DNA of 64,000 nt from Ananas comosus (GCF_001540865.1 NC_033621.1:22993279-23057278); one strand, 5' to 3'; numbered from the stretch's first letter, positions 1-17,243 are shown. Notes: generated by a model not told the origin, from the sequence alone. Translations and numbers: made by a program.

Positions 1-346
1 AATCGTTCTTGACAATATATTTAACATTAATGTATACGTATTATTTCTTGCAATGCTCAATATTTGGTGATTAGTGCCTAAGAAAAAATAAATCAGTTCA
101 AATGCAGTTAACAAACTCAAAAGAGTAGGGAAAAGGATACGATAGCTCTTTTGTAAACGAGTGAAAAGAGGGAATGCGACTAGTATAGTCGGCACCTCTC
201 GTATCAGTGTTATAAGCATACCGAGTGGCATGAGTGTCTCAGAAAATCATTGTGCTTGAAAGAATACCCATATTTCTGCTTTTTGTTTACTGTAATGTTT
301 TGCCAATCTTAATTTCTATTACTGACTTTTGGCTGTGTTGTCACAG

Positions 347-3300
347 AGTAGAGGTTGATGAAACCCTTGTTAGTGGATCGTTCAGCATGATGTTTTTGCG
401 CCATAGAGTAACTCTCGCCTACAGGAATCATAAGAATGTTATTATAAGGTAATTTTTGTCTCCTAAGTTTAATGTATTTTATGTAATTCTGTTAATGACG
501 GCATACTCTGCCGTTATAAAATGCCATTGCGATTTACATGCAAATAGCATCCATGTCAATGACTGGATCCCATGAGTCTTTCTCCTGATGTAAACTTGTT
601 CATTACCATCTTGAACATGAAGAATTTTGTGATGGTTACTTTTGAATAGTGAATAGAAGACTTTTGTAAACCCTCTTTGTTTTTGTAAAATTGGTTTCTT
701 TAAACGTGATTTGGTATATCTTTTTTTCTAAAGGAAAAACAATTAATTACAGGATTTCATCAAATGTTTCAGAAGACCATGATCCATCTGTTTTGGTGAA
801 TGGACATTTTGACAGTCCACTTGGATCTCCTGGTGCAGGGGATTGTGGTTCTTGTGTTGGTGAGTGCAATCATCCTTGTTCCTAGCATCATTGTTATAAG
901 CCTTCATAATATATGATCTGCTATTATTTTGAGGTCTTATGTTCTTCTAATTCTTGGTCTTCCAGCATCAATGCTTGAATTAGCACGACTTATTGTTGAT
1001 TCCAAGTGGATTCCTCCTCGACCTGTGATTTTTCTTTTCAATGGTGCTGAAGAACTCTTTCTTTTGGTATTCTTCTATTTCTTTCATGAACAATCTATGC
1101 TGCATGTGTGTGTGTGCGGACACGCATATATCTTACTTGATATTTAGCTTACATCTGCTGCTTGCTGTTTTGCTGATGTAAAATCCTAGGGATCTCATGG
1201 CTTCGTGAAGACACACAAATGGAGCAATACAATTGGGGCGTTTATTGATATAGAAGCATCTGGAACTGGGGGTCCTGGTATGTTTCATGTAAAGCTGCTT
1301 CTTTCTTTTATCAGATAATGAATTGTTAAAACTTTACACTAGTAGGTGTCAAACATAATTAGAACATGGCTTGCTTTCCAATAATCATATGGTGGTCTGA
1401 AGAAATGAACAACCTGTTTGGTCAGATAGTTCAAGGACTAACAATGCTGCAGTATTGACAAGAGTGTCGAATAAAATTCTTGGAGGACTGAATATAGTCC
1501 AAATGATGCTTTCCTATAAATTTTTCTTATGGAGCAGCAAATTATTTGAGCATTTCAAATTGTCTGGACTAGCAGGTGGCCGTTGTAATTATGGTATTTA
1601 TCCATTGTGCGTCTAATTGGATTGATTCAACTAATGGTTTCCGTGCTTAAACATATTTTTAACCTTTGTGACATTTGCATTTGTATCCTCAACAATGGTT
1701 AATATTGGGAATATTGGCTGATGGCATTAATGTGGCCTGCATTAGTTGATGCTCCCTATATCCTGTGATGTTGCTCTTGGACATATATTATGCCTTATAA
1801 TACTTGATAGACAACCTGTTGCTGAAACATTTCTCCTTATAGATCTGTTCACTTCATATGTTATGATGTCTTGATATGCTAATAGAGCTTTTAATTAACA
1901 GATCTAGTTTGTCAATCTGGACCTGGCTCTTGGCCTTCTCAAGTTTATGCTCAATCTGCAAAGTATCCAATGGCAAATAGTGTAGCACAGGTTCCTTATC
2001 CACTCTTTATCTTTTTCATGCAAATGCTGTAGTACTTTTGGTATATTATAATCTAACAAGATGGTACTATATAATGCCTAATAGCTTTGTCTTCTGCAGT
2101 TGTCTCTCTATATTATTTGTTTTCTCTTACAAGAATCATTTTTTTGCTACCAAAAAATCTTAAAACAATAATATATAGCTTTATTCAGATGAAAAAACAA
2201 TCCCAAAACGGTGCCAAAGAATGCGCTAGCATGCCACCTAGAGGCCTTTCATGCCTGTTGGCACAACACTGCCCTCAAATGGCCTTGTACTGGCTGTGCC
2301 ATGCTAAGCAAGGATCAGCACAGACCGTATGTGGGTATACTGTATAGAAGTAATAAATTAAATGTTAATTTATACTTGCTTGATTCTTTTAATTGTCTAA
2401 AATTCTTGTCTCATTTTTCCTCCTTACTGTTTTCTTGATACACATCTGTTTTCTGAACTCATTCTCTTTTATTTCTGTTTTATTCAATATTATAACTAAA
2501 TATCCACATGCAGGATATGTTTGGTATAATACCAGGTGATACAGATTACAGAATTTTTGCTGAAGATTATGGGAATATTCCGGGACTTGATATCATCTTT
2601 GTTCTTGGGGGTTATTTCTATCATACCTCTTATGATACAGTTGAGAAACTTATGTATGCACTAAAGCTGCCATCTGTTGTTGATTCTTTCCATTGCATAT
2701 TTATGTAAGCATGGTAATTTTATTTACTGATTCCTTCATGTTTGGACATATTTGTTTACCAGACCTGGCAGCATCCAAGCGCGTGGTGAGAATTTGTTCA
2801 ACTTGATCAAGGCTTTTGCAAATTCTTCAATGGTGCTGGTTGCCAGCGAAAGATCTCATAAAGCTGCTACAGTTGAAAGAATAGATGACCGAGTTGTCTT
2901 TTTCGATTACCTAACTTGGTTTATGGTAATCGAAATTTTCATACACTTGTTTGGTGTATTTACATATCCTTGCAACATTATGTATTTACATTTATACCCT
3001 ATAAAATCTAGACTTTCATGCACCCCTCAACATGCAGTTTGCAGTTTCTTTTGTGCTCTTATCTTTGTGTTAATCTAGGAAACCAGTTTTAAAGAGGGTT
3101 TTTTGATAAGTGCAAGGCATATGTTTTGCGAGGTCATGTGTGAAAATTCAGAGTTTCGAAGGGCCATGTTTGATAATACGAAATAGATAATTTTGCAGGG
3201 TTCCATCTAGATATTTCTTTTTGTTTCTACAAAATAGATAATTTTGCAGCTTTCCATCTAGATATTTCTTTTTGTTTCTACGAAATAGATAATTTTGCAG

Positions 3301-6300
3301 GGTTCCATCTAGATATTTCTTTTTGTTTCTAATCAGCTGGAGATGATCAGTTATTGACAAGCTTTGTTTATGATTGTAAGAAACAACATTCTAATTACCA
3401 GTCAATTGCTTGCTTTTCAGGTGTTTTATTCACGCGAAGTATCTATGATACTTCACAGTTTGCCACTGGTTATTTGCCTTCTCCTGCCATTTATTTTGCA
3501 TCTCCCAAATATGACCCTACACTCATGGTTTGCAACCTACTTTGACTTAATAAAAGGTATATTTTCACAATGAACTTATGAATGATCCTTGCCTATGTTC
3601 TATCATGTCCTTGATGAGAGAGATTACATGTGTAGGGTAAGCTATCTAGTTAGCACTCTAAAATGTTGTCTAACTATTGTTGCTTCCTTGTCTTTCCAGG
3701 AATAATATTCCATGCTATTGGTGTCGTTTTGGCGATTGTCACTCCAGTAATAGTTGCAGTTCTAAGATTACTGTTCTCAAGACATGCAATGAATTGGTAA
3801 ATAATTACACTTTCCTGGTTGACATTTCATTCATTTAAGGGGGGGTTGTCTGTTACATGGTTAAGAGCCTTAACGTCTGCACACAATATAGCAGTGTGGG
3901 TTTAAGTCATGGAAATAGCCTCTCCTAGAATTAGGGATAGCTGCAATACTCTCAAGCTGCTGAGTTAGCGTTGGTGGGAGACTCGTGTTGAAGTCCTTTT
4001 TAACTATATTTCTACTGGACCATCTGTACCCTTATAGTAATAACTTAAATAATGCAGGTTTGCTCGCCCATATTTGGCATTCCTGTTGTTTGTTCCGAGC
4101 TCACTGGTTGGTTTATTGCTTCCAAGGACTATATGGGGTTTCTTCTCAATATCTCAAGATGTGTCACGCCTTGCCAAGTCAAAAGAGGTTTCTTACCTCA
4201 TCATTTTTTTGGGAGTTCATACATGTATTATTAAGTATCTTGGTACTAGTTAAAACTGGTCTTTAGTTTTCTCAGATTGCTCTTTGAATTGCTTCAAATG
4301 AAAACCTCTCATTTAACATGTAATGTTCTTTACGAATTTTTGTTGATCTGCATAAATAAAAAGTTTTTCTAACTTAAGCAATGCCACTATATTCGGTTTT
4401 GGTACTTTATACTTTACATAATGCTACCTGGATATTAAAAAATATTATATTCTCTGTACTTTGTTAAGATTTAAGTATGTGATCGTGTTGTAATGCCAAT
4501 TGATTTGCATACTGCTAATTTTTTAGGCTCTAACTGATGGGGTATGCTTCTGGGGAGCTTTTGGACTATATGTGTTAATAACTATGGTAAGTACATTCTT
4601 ACATCCTTTCAGTCTGTCCTTTATCATTGTATGGAACTCATCTTAACAACAAGGATACAGAGCACAAATCGTATCACTATGTTGACAAGTGTCATCATAG
4701 AGTGTGTTAATCATTATAAATATCCATTTAAAGGTCCAAGAGAAACAACAAGATCTCTGACTTGAGCAAAGTTAGTCAATTTCTAAGTGGATATCAGTTT
4801 CATGAAGATCAGGTCAACAAATAAATAAATAATTTGTGGTCCATCCCTGTTTATCTGGCGCTAAATGTTCCAATTATTATTATTTTTTTAGATTCTTGAA
4901 CTCATTAAGGTTTACTGCCGCAATCTAATCTATATGGAAGACCCTGATTTTCTTGTAGTTTGGGCTTGTTCTATCAATACTTGGCTTTCTCTTTCTTTTT
5001 CAGAAATTTCCTTTTTAATCTAAAATTTCAGTGCCCTTGTAGTTGTAAGTCCATTTGCCTAATTGGGCTACTATGTTAACATTTTCTGTAACAGGTCTAT
5101 CTTCTTACTGGTTTGAGTGGAGGATTCTTGACGTATTTCATATCAGCATCTATGCTTCTATCATGGATCTCCTATCGAATAAGTAGTAGGCATTGTGGTC
5201 ATCGATCATTCAAGTACTACCACCGACCCGAATATATTTAATAGTTCTTGTCGCTAATTTGCTATTATAAATGATTCTTTCTAAGATAATAGAATTGCTA
5301 GTATAAGTGCCCTAGTACTCTTGTTTTTCACACAAAAAGAAAAACTAATTTATCTTATTCTTCATAAAGTGAACTAGTTTCTTCGTTATTTTTGTGTTAG
5401 AATGATTGTTTATTGAACATTTAATCACACTTTAATTTCCTTACATTATTGAATGCGGAGAAATGTCGTAACTGGCAGAAATCATAATTATGATATTGTT
5501 GGTTAATAGTTTTAGATAATTTGTCCTCAAATTTTTTATAAGGAGAAAATTGTGCGCTGCCTTAAGATGTGAATTCCTTAATTAGTTGGTTTTTTAACAT
5601 TTCTAAACATTTGTGTTCATTTTATGCATTTGGCGATCATGGATTTTTGTTCATTTTATGTATTTGGCGATCGTGGATTTGATCGGAGGACACCTAGTCT
5701 GCTTCATAGAAAACTGATATTCAAATGCTTCATGCTCTATTTCAACCAAAGAATATTTATATTGTTACTTGGCACTTTTTATTGTAAAAATGGTTGTATT
5801 TAAGAGAGATGCAGTACATTTGGCTATCATTGTACCATAAGACATTATATACTATGGGTTCAACTTCTAATGCTACGGAATCATTATTTTACTTCTATTC
5901 TATACAATTCATCTAGTAATGTGAACTCATCATGATGCTAAAGTTATTCTATAGTGGCTTTTGGTTTATCCTACCACTATTAGGTAAACTCTAAATTACT
6001 TTATGAAAGCAGAAAAATAGGATCAAGTATTTAAAAGCATATTATTAATTGCATTTGCATGTATGTTAAACGATTTATATGGTTAGGAGTTGAAATATGC
6101 TAGTATAATTGCTTTCCATGTAATCAGAAAGAATGCTATCCTTTTTTTTCACCTTTATGGACATGCATATTTGTATAGCTTGTTTCTTTCCTTTCGTTTT
6201 TAGAGTAACATACGCTGATTAGGAAAGGTTGTAGGTCACTGGCAGGATATGTGATCCCTCTAATACCATGTCTCACATACGGTATGTACTATGGTGGGTT

Positions 6301-8543
6301 TCTTGTCCAATTTTTGATTGAAAAGATGGGGATGATGGGTTCTCTTCCACAGCCATATGGTTAGTTACTGCTTTCTCCTCTTTAGCTGATACCTATTCTG
6401 TTCTCAAATTTGGGATATATAAAGATCCATTATACCTTTATCAAATGTTCAGCATACTAGACATCACGTACTTACATGTTCCTAGTTAGGGACTCGGCTA
6501 TCCTTCAAAACTCAAACTCGAACTTGGAGTTTAGCTAATACATTAGGGACTTACTATATATAGTGTCTATCCTTCAAAAATTTAAATCTGGAGTATAGCT
6601 AAATTGTATTTATAAATGGTCTCTATTGCAGGATATTTTGTGCCCGATGTCATAGTTGCAGCAGCGGTTGGACTTGTGACCGGGTGGTGTTTTGGCCCAT
6701 TACTACCCGTTGTTGGACATTGGTTGGCCAAGTCTTCCATTCTACAATTCTTGTTGCAAGTTATCGTACTTGCTTTGGCTCTATCATCGCAGTTCTTTCC
6801 CTACAGTCCTGATGCACCGAAAAGGGTTATTCTTCAGCACAAATTTGTAACTACAGGTTTGTGCTCTGAGACTTCAGTATTTTCTTCTTCCATTTGCTTT
6901 TTCTTTATGGTCTTACACTTCATCTAGATGCTAAAAAAAATGCTAACAGGCCAGGTCGGGACCAGGTACCATTGATGCCGTCCCGCAACCAGTAAGGTCT
7001 ATCATGGTTAAGTAATTGGACCCGACCCAAGTCCAGGCCATTTATGTTCTTGTGATGAAAGGATCTGGACCAGCAATTTATCAGCCTGTGAATGCTTATG
7101 TTTTTCGCTAAGAAGAATCTGAGTGCTATTATTAGCAGGCTTTCTTAACTTTATTCTGATGGTGGATTTTGTAGGTGCCAGTACCATCGTGGACTCAAGC
7201 TATGAATTTTCCGTAGTTGATGCCAATTCATTGGCTTTTACTTTCAATAATGCACCTGAAGTTGCAAAGTTTCTTAGGTCTAATTCGGAGTTATCTTACG
7301 AAGAGAAGTACCACTCCGACAGAAGCTCCTGGGTGGTAAGTGAACACTATTCACTATTCAACATTTTGCAACTTGCGTAAGTAAAATTTTCAGCAAAGTT
7401 GCCTTTGTAGTATGTTGGGCCAGATTGCTGCGTTTTCAAATTTCCTTTACCCATGTGATCCTTAATTATCTTTCAAGACTCTTAACATGCCTAACTATAT
7501 TCATCTGTTGTTCTTGTGGCTAAATTGGCAACAGTAGCGGTGACTAGTCTTTTGCCATTGCTAATTTGTAGTTGTAGAAGACTAAATGTACAAAATGAAA
7601 TGCTTTTCGAGTAGAGCATGCTAGAATAACCCTAGTTTGTGCTTCTCACCGTGGTTTGATGAGATTATTTTTACCTTGTTAGGCATTGTATCCTGTATCT
7701 TCCTTGTTCTCTGGAAGCTTAAAGTTCCCCGCACAGCCTGATGATATTTTGGAGCAATACAAACACTTCCCTTACTTATCTATTCGTGAGCCGATATCAA
7801 CTTCTCCAAACGGACATCGCAGGGTGCAGCTCGAACTTCGTTTAGGGTATAGATCTGCAAACAATATTTTTTTCAATTTCTAGCAGAAATCTCACGGGAA
7901 GCTTCTGTTATTCACATAGGAGCTCTATTTTCTGGCTGTTGTCACAGGTCATTATCAGAGATTTGGACTTCGGTCCTCAACATTACAGGCCCATTATCAA
8001 ATTGGTCTTTTGCTGATGCCACACTCGCAGGTACTGGATTAGAGTATTATCTCTTTTATTTTGTTTAACAATGTGTGATTCCGACGTCATAATTTTGATT
8101 CTGATTTCTTTAATAAATTTCTGACAGAACCTCAAACGGTATCTGGTGGCCTGCCATCATACATCTGTAGACTTAGCGGAAGTAGCAATGAACATTGGAG
8201 TTTCTGGTTGGAGGTAGTGTTCATCTCATCACTCAAATCTAACGGAATATTAAGTATTTTCTCTCATTTCATGTTTATCCGTGTCATATTCTGGCGAATC
8301 ATTGGAGAGGTCTCCAAGTAGAAGAGTCCAGTGTTGATATTTTCGACAACTTGAAGACTGCTAAGACAGTTTGCTGAGACCATTTACTTTCTGAAACAGG
8401 CTAACAGTTCGGAACCGCTGAGGGTGGATCTCGCCGTGCTCGATCAGTACCTCGTCGACAATACGAAGAAACTGAAGAGCCTCTTCCCAAGTTGGGCAGA
8501 TGTTACTGCTTTCTCCACCTTCTTCTCAAGTTACTATTTTTAG
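347..8543 (+). CDS. ERMP1: ER metallopeptidase 1-like (M28 family), 5'-truncated by window
   Basis: Nineteen exons join in one frame to a TAG at 8541-8543: 347-448, 753-859, 966-1066, 1190-1277, 1902-1990, 2514-2653, 2763-2925, 3421-3556, 3700-3796, 4058-4187, 4527-4586, 5095-5213, 6235-6359, 6632-6856, 7175-7335, 7683-7846, 7948-8030, 8128-8213, 8400-8543. They total 2320 nt, one leading base plus 773 codons including the stop. M28 zinc/catalytic positions are visible in order: NGHFDS and GAGDCGS (exon 753-859), FNGAEE (966-1066), FIDIEAS (1190-1277) and YFYHTSYDT (2514-2653). Hydrophobic membrane segments follow from about exon 3421 onward, then a soluble lumenal-type C-terminus. Family knowledge: membrane aminopeptidase-like protein of the endoplasmic reticulum; the plant substrate is not evident. 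Family members are near 870-900 residues, so roughly 100-130 N-terminal residues lie upstream. Bases 1-346 are intron. Assignment is firm; individual splice sites are hand-called. Confidence 0.9.
3179..3331. repeat. 51-bp minisatellite, three copies, in an ERMP1 intron
   Basis: Three adjacent 51-bp units (3179-3229, 3230-3280, 3281-3331) differ at only a few positions. The period is a multiple of three, so the minus strand stays open as a 17-residue repeat; this is a by-product of the repeat, not a gene. Confidence 0.9.
3848..3965 (+). mobile_element. Au-type tRNA-derived SINE remnant in ERMP1 intron
   Basis: A degenerate tRNA-like promoter (A-box-like tggttaagagc, B-box-like gggtttaagtc) is followed by tggaaatagcctctcc and agggatagctgcaat. 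These resemble the tRNA-unrelated body of plant Au SINEs (established family, recalled consensus). No clear target duplication is seen, so this is an old copy. Confidence 0.45.
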
Positions 8544-9284
8544 AAATCAATCAATATAATATATATATATATATATATATTATATATTTTCACTTTTACA
8601 TGAATAATTGATTATTCTGTTCTGTACATTTTAGGTTTAACAAAACAATAGATAGCACTGTTTAAGTCAGTTGAGGCGACGGGAGTGTTTTCTCCCATTT
8701 AGCTTCTTAACTCAGGCTTGCTGATGATTGCAGTTTGTAATAGTTACATTTATGGTACACTTCTGTCTCATTTTTTTTGAATGATAAAGGTGGTTTTTTT
8801 TTAAAAAGTCCTCTTATTAGGATAAATGTAAGTTTTTTGGCCCTGCTGTGATTAGTAAATGGCTTCTCTGAACAGAGTATGCACAAATTACTGCTTTTGG
8901 ATGGTGAGTAAAAGTGCTTCAGCTGTACAAATGCAACAGAAAATACGGAATGCAAATTGCAGATTCCATTTTTGAGCCTACATACCATCTAAAGAATTTA
9001 TGCTTCTTGTGGCATAGGATCAGTCACTGATGTGAAAAAAAAAAAAACCAGCAATAAAAGCCTCATTATGTAAAATTCGACCTCTCTCATCGAATAAAAG
9101 AAACTAAGACGAAATATAACGCAGCAAAACACATTAATTCCCACCACAGTTCTCGTTGCGAAGGTACCGACATCAATTCAAAATTAAAAACAAATGAGGG
9201 GTAAGTGAACCCAAACTTTCAACTGGAATTACTACGAATGCTAGAATTTGCTAAACCTTGCGAAAAGGCTTCACTGCGCAAGGC
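8544..9284. other. Convergent 3' region between ERMP1 and RPL17
   Basis: The two genes converge here, so the interval holds both 3' UTRs. It contains an (AT)n run at about 8559-8588 just after the ERMP1 stop and T-rich stretches. No other gene is seen. Confidence 0.7.
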
Positions 9285-12321
<3,037 letters not shown>

Positions 12322-13339
12322 TGCGAGAGATCGATCGTAGCTGCGACTAGAGAGAAACCCTAAACGATGACGGATTTTATATACGCGGCGGAAACCCTAG
12401 TTTTTGGGTTGCGGTGAAATATACGGATAGCTGCTGTAGTCTTTTGATATTGCATATCAGTCCCTACAAACATTGCTTCTTTTGCATTTGACCCCTTTTT
12501 AAGCTCTCTGGTTAAATTGTAGGGAATGGAGACCCCCTCAACAAAACGAAGAATAACACCCTCAACTTTTTGAGTTTTTGAACGAGACATTCTTAACTTT
12601 TAAAATATTTAGAATTAAGTAGTTTTAGTCGAATTCAAATTTCTCAACAAATTTAATAGTTTTAATTATTTTTTAGCAAATAAAGGGTGAATTATTTGCT
12701 CCTACTAGCTAATGGAACTACTAAATTTAATAAAATTTTCAACTAAAGTGACAAGGACAATTGAATTCCAAAAAAAAAAAAACCAAAGGTAAAGGGTCAC
12801 AATCAAAAAGTTCAAAGTTGAGGGGTTCATTGCTAAATATCCAATAATTGAGGGGTTCCTCTCACAATGCCTTTTTAAGTACTTTATCCATCATTTACAA
12901 GATGACACAAGTATAGGCATATTAACAAAACTTATTTACCATCATATTCAACATCACCCCCTGTTGATCCACATTTCTTAAAAAGTTTTTAGTTTTTATG
13001 GATGAAAATAATTCTTGTTGTGACATAAAAAAAAAAAAAAATCATGTAATGAGGCTTGAATTATTTCAAATCAATCAATCAAGAAAAATATTTATCTTTT
13101 TTTCGCGTAAATATCAGAGACTTACAGCATGTATAAATGCACGAATATCTTGTTCGATATATAAATTTAGATTTATAAACACTATATTTAATATCTAAAT
13201 CATTTTCTCATAATCCAATAAATTCGCAAAATACTTAAAGCAAAACTAACATAATATATTACAGTCGATGAAAAAATAGAAAAGAAAGTACTCGTGAACA
13301 AGCAAGTTATCACTATAACTTGTGTTCGAAAAAAACTAC
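12322..13339. other. RPL17 upstream region with a degenerate MITE-like repeat
   Basis: No gene is seen between RPL17 and the next stop codon. From about 12520 to 12870 the ends share inverted, degenerate text (accccctcaac on the left; ttgaggggttcc on the right, with inner ccctcaactttt / aaagttgagggg), suggesting an old inverted-repeat element. The remainder is AT-rich. Confidence 0.4.
12355..12400 (-). promoter_or_regulatory. RPL17 core promoter: TATA box and two telo-boxes
   Basis: Read on the minus strand, TATATAAA lies at 12376-12383, about 55 bases before the ATG. Telo-boxes AAACCCTA(A/G) lie at 12355-12363 and 12392-12400. Telo-boxes are established elements of plant ribosomal-protein promoters. 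Confidence 0.7.
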
Positions 13340-15845
13340 TCAATGTATACATCTTCCTGGAACCCTCCACGAAAACTCGCCGATTTTCGCCTCGAGTATT
13401 CGAGCTTTGTAAGCCTTCCAATCCTCGAGAACATGTCGCAGATCGTAAAGCTTGTTTTCGAGCCCCTCGCAGCAGTTCGCGTGCATGGTGCAGATCCTGC
13501 TCAAGTCCTTCCCATGCTGACAAAAACCGCCGAAATAAGCAGTGTCCAGGAACCGGATCTTGGCGTTGCAGCACGCCGCGAACTCGCCCTTGACCTTGTT
13601 GAAAGTGTACTGCTCGTGCGCGTTCGGAAACCTCTCCCTCGCCTGTTGCCAGTGCTCGTACAATGCGATCGTGGTCCGCGACGATTTTACGTAGAGTAAT
13701 CCGCCGTTAGGGTAGTTTCCTAAGGAGCTCGGATCACCGACGAAGAAATCGGCCCCCATGGTGAGATCAACGGAGGGCGAGAGGTGTTGGAAGGGGCTCC
13801 GGAACCAGAGGATGTCCACGTCCTACGACATTTTTTTTTTTTTTCAACTCAGAATCTTCTGCTCTGATACTTATACAGTTAAATTAGGAAACTAAGAATA
13901 TCTCCTAACATATGTTAACAAATAATTTGTACCGTGAACAAAAAGTTGTACCCTAACTCCAGAACACTTTGCTGGAACTTATTCCGCCGCCACATCATCT
14001 CCAGGTAGTTTTTCTTCATGTAGTTCTGCTCCGAGGCGAAGTCGGTAGCGTCCGCCGATATTAGATAGTAGCAGAGAGGATGAATAGAGCGGCACCGGTC
14101 GTACGCTTTCGGGTCCATCGCGACGATGATGAGATGGTTCAGGAGATGCTCAATGTTCTCGCCGCGGCGGAAACTTTCGAGGAAGAGGTCGAGGAGGGAG
14201 TTTGGCGCAGCCCATGCTTCATTAACTGCTGTCATCAGGACTGTCTTGTTGTTGCCTGCAGCTGCTCTTTTTAGTAGCTTTGGTAGATCTTCAGATTCTG
14301 GTGTTCTTCGCTGCAAATATTGAAAAAAAAAAAAAGAGTACTTCGTATTGGTACCTTCGATTTCAAAATCAAAATCTAACTGTTTTACATTTCTAACTTA
14401 GTTTGTTTTCAAAAGAATGAACGAAGTAAATACCATGCTATCTATCTCTGTCAAAACATAAGCGAAAATTTCTAATAAGTTTCAGTAGGTATGTCACATC
14501 CTTGAATTTGACTAAAAAAAGGGTAAAAATTGAATTTGTTTAATTAGGGAAATTAAGCAGTGTGTAACTCATTCTCGAATAATTTATACATTATCAGGAC
14601 GTAAAAATATATATAAGTTATATGAATGATGACCCATCTCGAACAAACTATGAAATTTTTTTAAGTTTTAGTTAATTTTACTGCCTAATCTTTTAATATA
14701 TCTGATTCGAATCATTTAGTGACTCTCATATTTCATACAATTCACATGACTATCATTATATTAAAATAATAAGTCTAAATTTGTATCGGAATATCTTAAA
14801 TCAAATAAATTGAAACTTTGGATGTCAAATTTAAAATTTTTAAAGATTAAGCACTTGAATCAAAAATCAAAAGAAATAATAGCTCAAGTAAGTTCTATAC
14901 ATTTTCATTTTTTTTTAATTAGGCCTAAATATAATATTTAAGTGATTTTGAATATTAAAAAAAAAAAAAAACATGTTAATGTAGGAGACTAGGAGCATTG
15001 AATGTTTCAAAGTACTATTCTATATCTAGATGGAGAATTTGGAGAATTTTGAAGTTCCAGAGGATTACAACTTAAAATAAACAAATAAATAAAATATGAA
15101 ACACGCACAATTAAAGTTTTAATTTGAAACAAAAACTCATTGTCCCGTGAATAGATTTATACTCACTTTTAGCTATTAACTAGGTTAGGAATAAAAAATA
15201 TAAATATTCTTTATGACCTTGAAATTTTTGGGATTAATATTAATATAGACTATAATGCTAAGCTAAATCAATCTAAAATGCTAGTTTAATAAGTTAATTA
15301 AGAGATTTAGAAAAAGCACAAAAAAAATCACTTTTGTACGATTTTTTTCTATATTTGTATGCAGGCCCCTAAAACCAGAAAATTCAATCCCGGTAGAGCC
15401 CTAAATCGATCTCCCCAACAATATTTTCACGGATTAGTGGTTGAACCACCGGTCGAACCAATAACTTAAATTAAAACTGTTAAATTTCACGAAAATTTAG
15501 CTTAAACTAACTAAAATATATAACTTAAATTAAAGATTCAAAACATTTGAGTGATTTGTGATATAATCAATCAACTTCTTTATTGATAACTTGGTACCAT
15601 ATGGAGATTAATCGACCAACCTTTTGAGTGTGATGTGCCTTCCTTGTTGTGTTAGCCTCTTTGCTAGCAAAAGCAAACACTGTTCTATTGAGAGGATCAA
15701 CACTTGAAGCAATTTTCGGAGCCGAAGGTGAGAGAGTGGTCGACGATCTTCGGCCTAAATCCGCCGACAGGAACAGCAACAAACAAGCCGTCGTCGTCAC
15801 AACCCCGACGAGGAATGAGACGAGGTACTGGTGCAGGTCCTTCAT
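13340..15845 (-). CDS. Nucleotide-diphospho-sugar transferase, paralogue 1
   Basis: Three exons, all phase 0: 15621-15845, 13933-14310, 13340-13822; 361 residues. A short basic N-terminus and one hydrophobic segment at about residues 9-28 predict a type II Golgi membrane protein. Exon 2 carries NEAWAAPNSLLDLFLESFR and ends ..LGYNFLFT. Exon 3 opens with DVDILWFR, the DxD-type nucleotide-sugar/metal motif (D202, D204), and continues with NYPNGG and the cysteine motif HANCC. This is the PF03407-type family (At4g15970-like); donor and acceptor sugars are not known from sequence. It is the left-most member of a tandem array of four on the same strand. Intron 1 (about 1.3 kb) is AT-rich. No coding damage is visible. 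Confidence 0.9.
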
Positions 15846-17243
15846 AGTGCTAAGAACATGTTTTCGCCTCTCAGTTTCAGATGAAGACGATAAAAAGGAT
15901 GCGATTATGCGAGTTTGTTAACTCAAACACGGCATTAGAGGTATGAAATGACCGACGGTGACGTCGAGAAAGGAGATTGATGAATCGGTCGATCGATTGC
16001 GGTTGCGGTCCCTCCACGGAATCTCAGTAGAAGGGGTTTAATGAAGGAAAAGATCAACATTCAAATGTTTCATTAAGTCAACAATTGGTGTTAGTAGGAC
16101 TAACTACAATAAGCTGAGTGCAATTTAAGTTGATTGAGTTATAATTTTTAGGTATGATCAAGAAAATAGCATGAGAAACAAAGAGTTGTACTTGGTCAAA
16201 TAGTTGGTGGGGTGTAGTAGTCATTGTAGAACACATACATCTCTCTCTCTCTTTCTCTCTTTATTCTAAGAATTATTAGGTAAAAATGTATACAACAAAC
16301 TCTCAATTTCAATTTGTTTTATCTCAGTCGGTCATTGACACTTTAATTTTAAAACTTAAGCTGATTTTTTACTTTAATAAATTTATAGTTGCGAGAATTA
16401 GTATGAAATATACTAATTAAACTTATAAAAATAAACAACGCATTCAAAATTTGAAGTCAAAGTACTATTAACTGAGTCAAATCAATCAGATTGAAAGGTT
16501 GGGCAGTCGATTTAAAACGATCCATAGTTCTGACAAGTTTTGTACGTTTTTACGAAATTATTACTTACTGATCTATTCTCAAAACATCTCTTCTTTTGAT
16601 ATTTTTCACTACTTTTTTTTATATATTTAGAAAAAGAAATAGCTTTTCACTTACATGGTGGTAGACTAGGTCTAGACAATAGTTCTCATTCATTAATGCA
16701 AAGATTTTATTATTATTATTATTATGTTAATTATGTGGTGAGGGTTATATTTCTATATCTACCAGTAGGTGGGGTGCATCATTTGCCAACTATTAGCAAT
16801 TACCTCTTTTCATATGGTTCAAAAAAATAATAAATAATCTCTAAAATTACACAAATAAATCCCAGACTCTGTACTTAATACCAACTCATGTTTAATGATT
16901 TTTTTTTCCCCATTCTCCTCAACATTTGTTACCTCAGTGTCATCATCTTAAGCCTAACTTGATCATTAGTATATTATTATCACTAGATTCACCACAAAAA
17001 CATTAAAAAAGAAAAAAAAATCAAAATATTAATCTGAAACAAGCCTTGATTCTGATTCTGATATTGAAAGAAACCATCACTCCACAACCTCTTTTTCACT
17101 CGCAATTCTTAGAGAGAATTTTAAATTTTGTGTCATACTTGTTACCGGAATGCTCGAATTACGGAGATATATAAATAACAAAGTGAATTTGAATTCAATT
17201 TTTTTTTGTTCTGACAACTAATCTGACATAAGTTTCTGCATTC
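15846..17243. other. Intergenic region between transferase paralogues 1 and 2
   Basis: Upstream flank of paralogue 1 and downstream flank of paralogue 2. It holds a short (CT)n at about 16231-16261 and AT-rich sequence with ATT triplets near 16708-16724. No gene is recognised. Confidence 0.6.

Noticed and set aside
234..452. 72-codon frame read as a separate small gene
   Set aside because: Only its last third is coding, as an exon of ERMP1; the first part is intron.
3179..3331. CRISPR-like direct repeats
   Set aside because: Units are contiguous with no spacers, in a plant nuclear intron.
3148..3360. 70-codon minus-strand frame with three near-identical 17-residue repeats
   Set aside because: A by-product of the 51-bp minisatellite inside an intron of the opposite strand.
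13322..14323. Plus-strand frames of about 65-125 codons
   Set aside because: Antisense to exons 2 and 3 of transferase paralogue 1.
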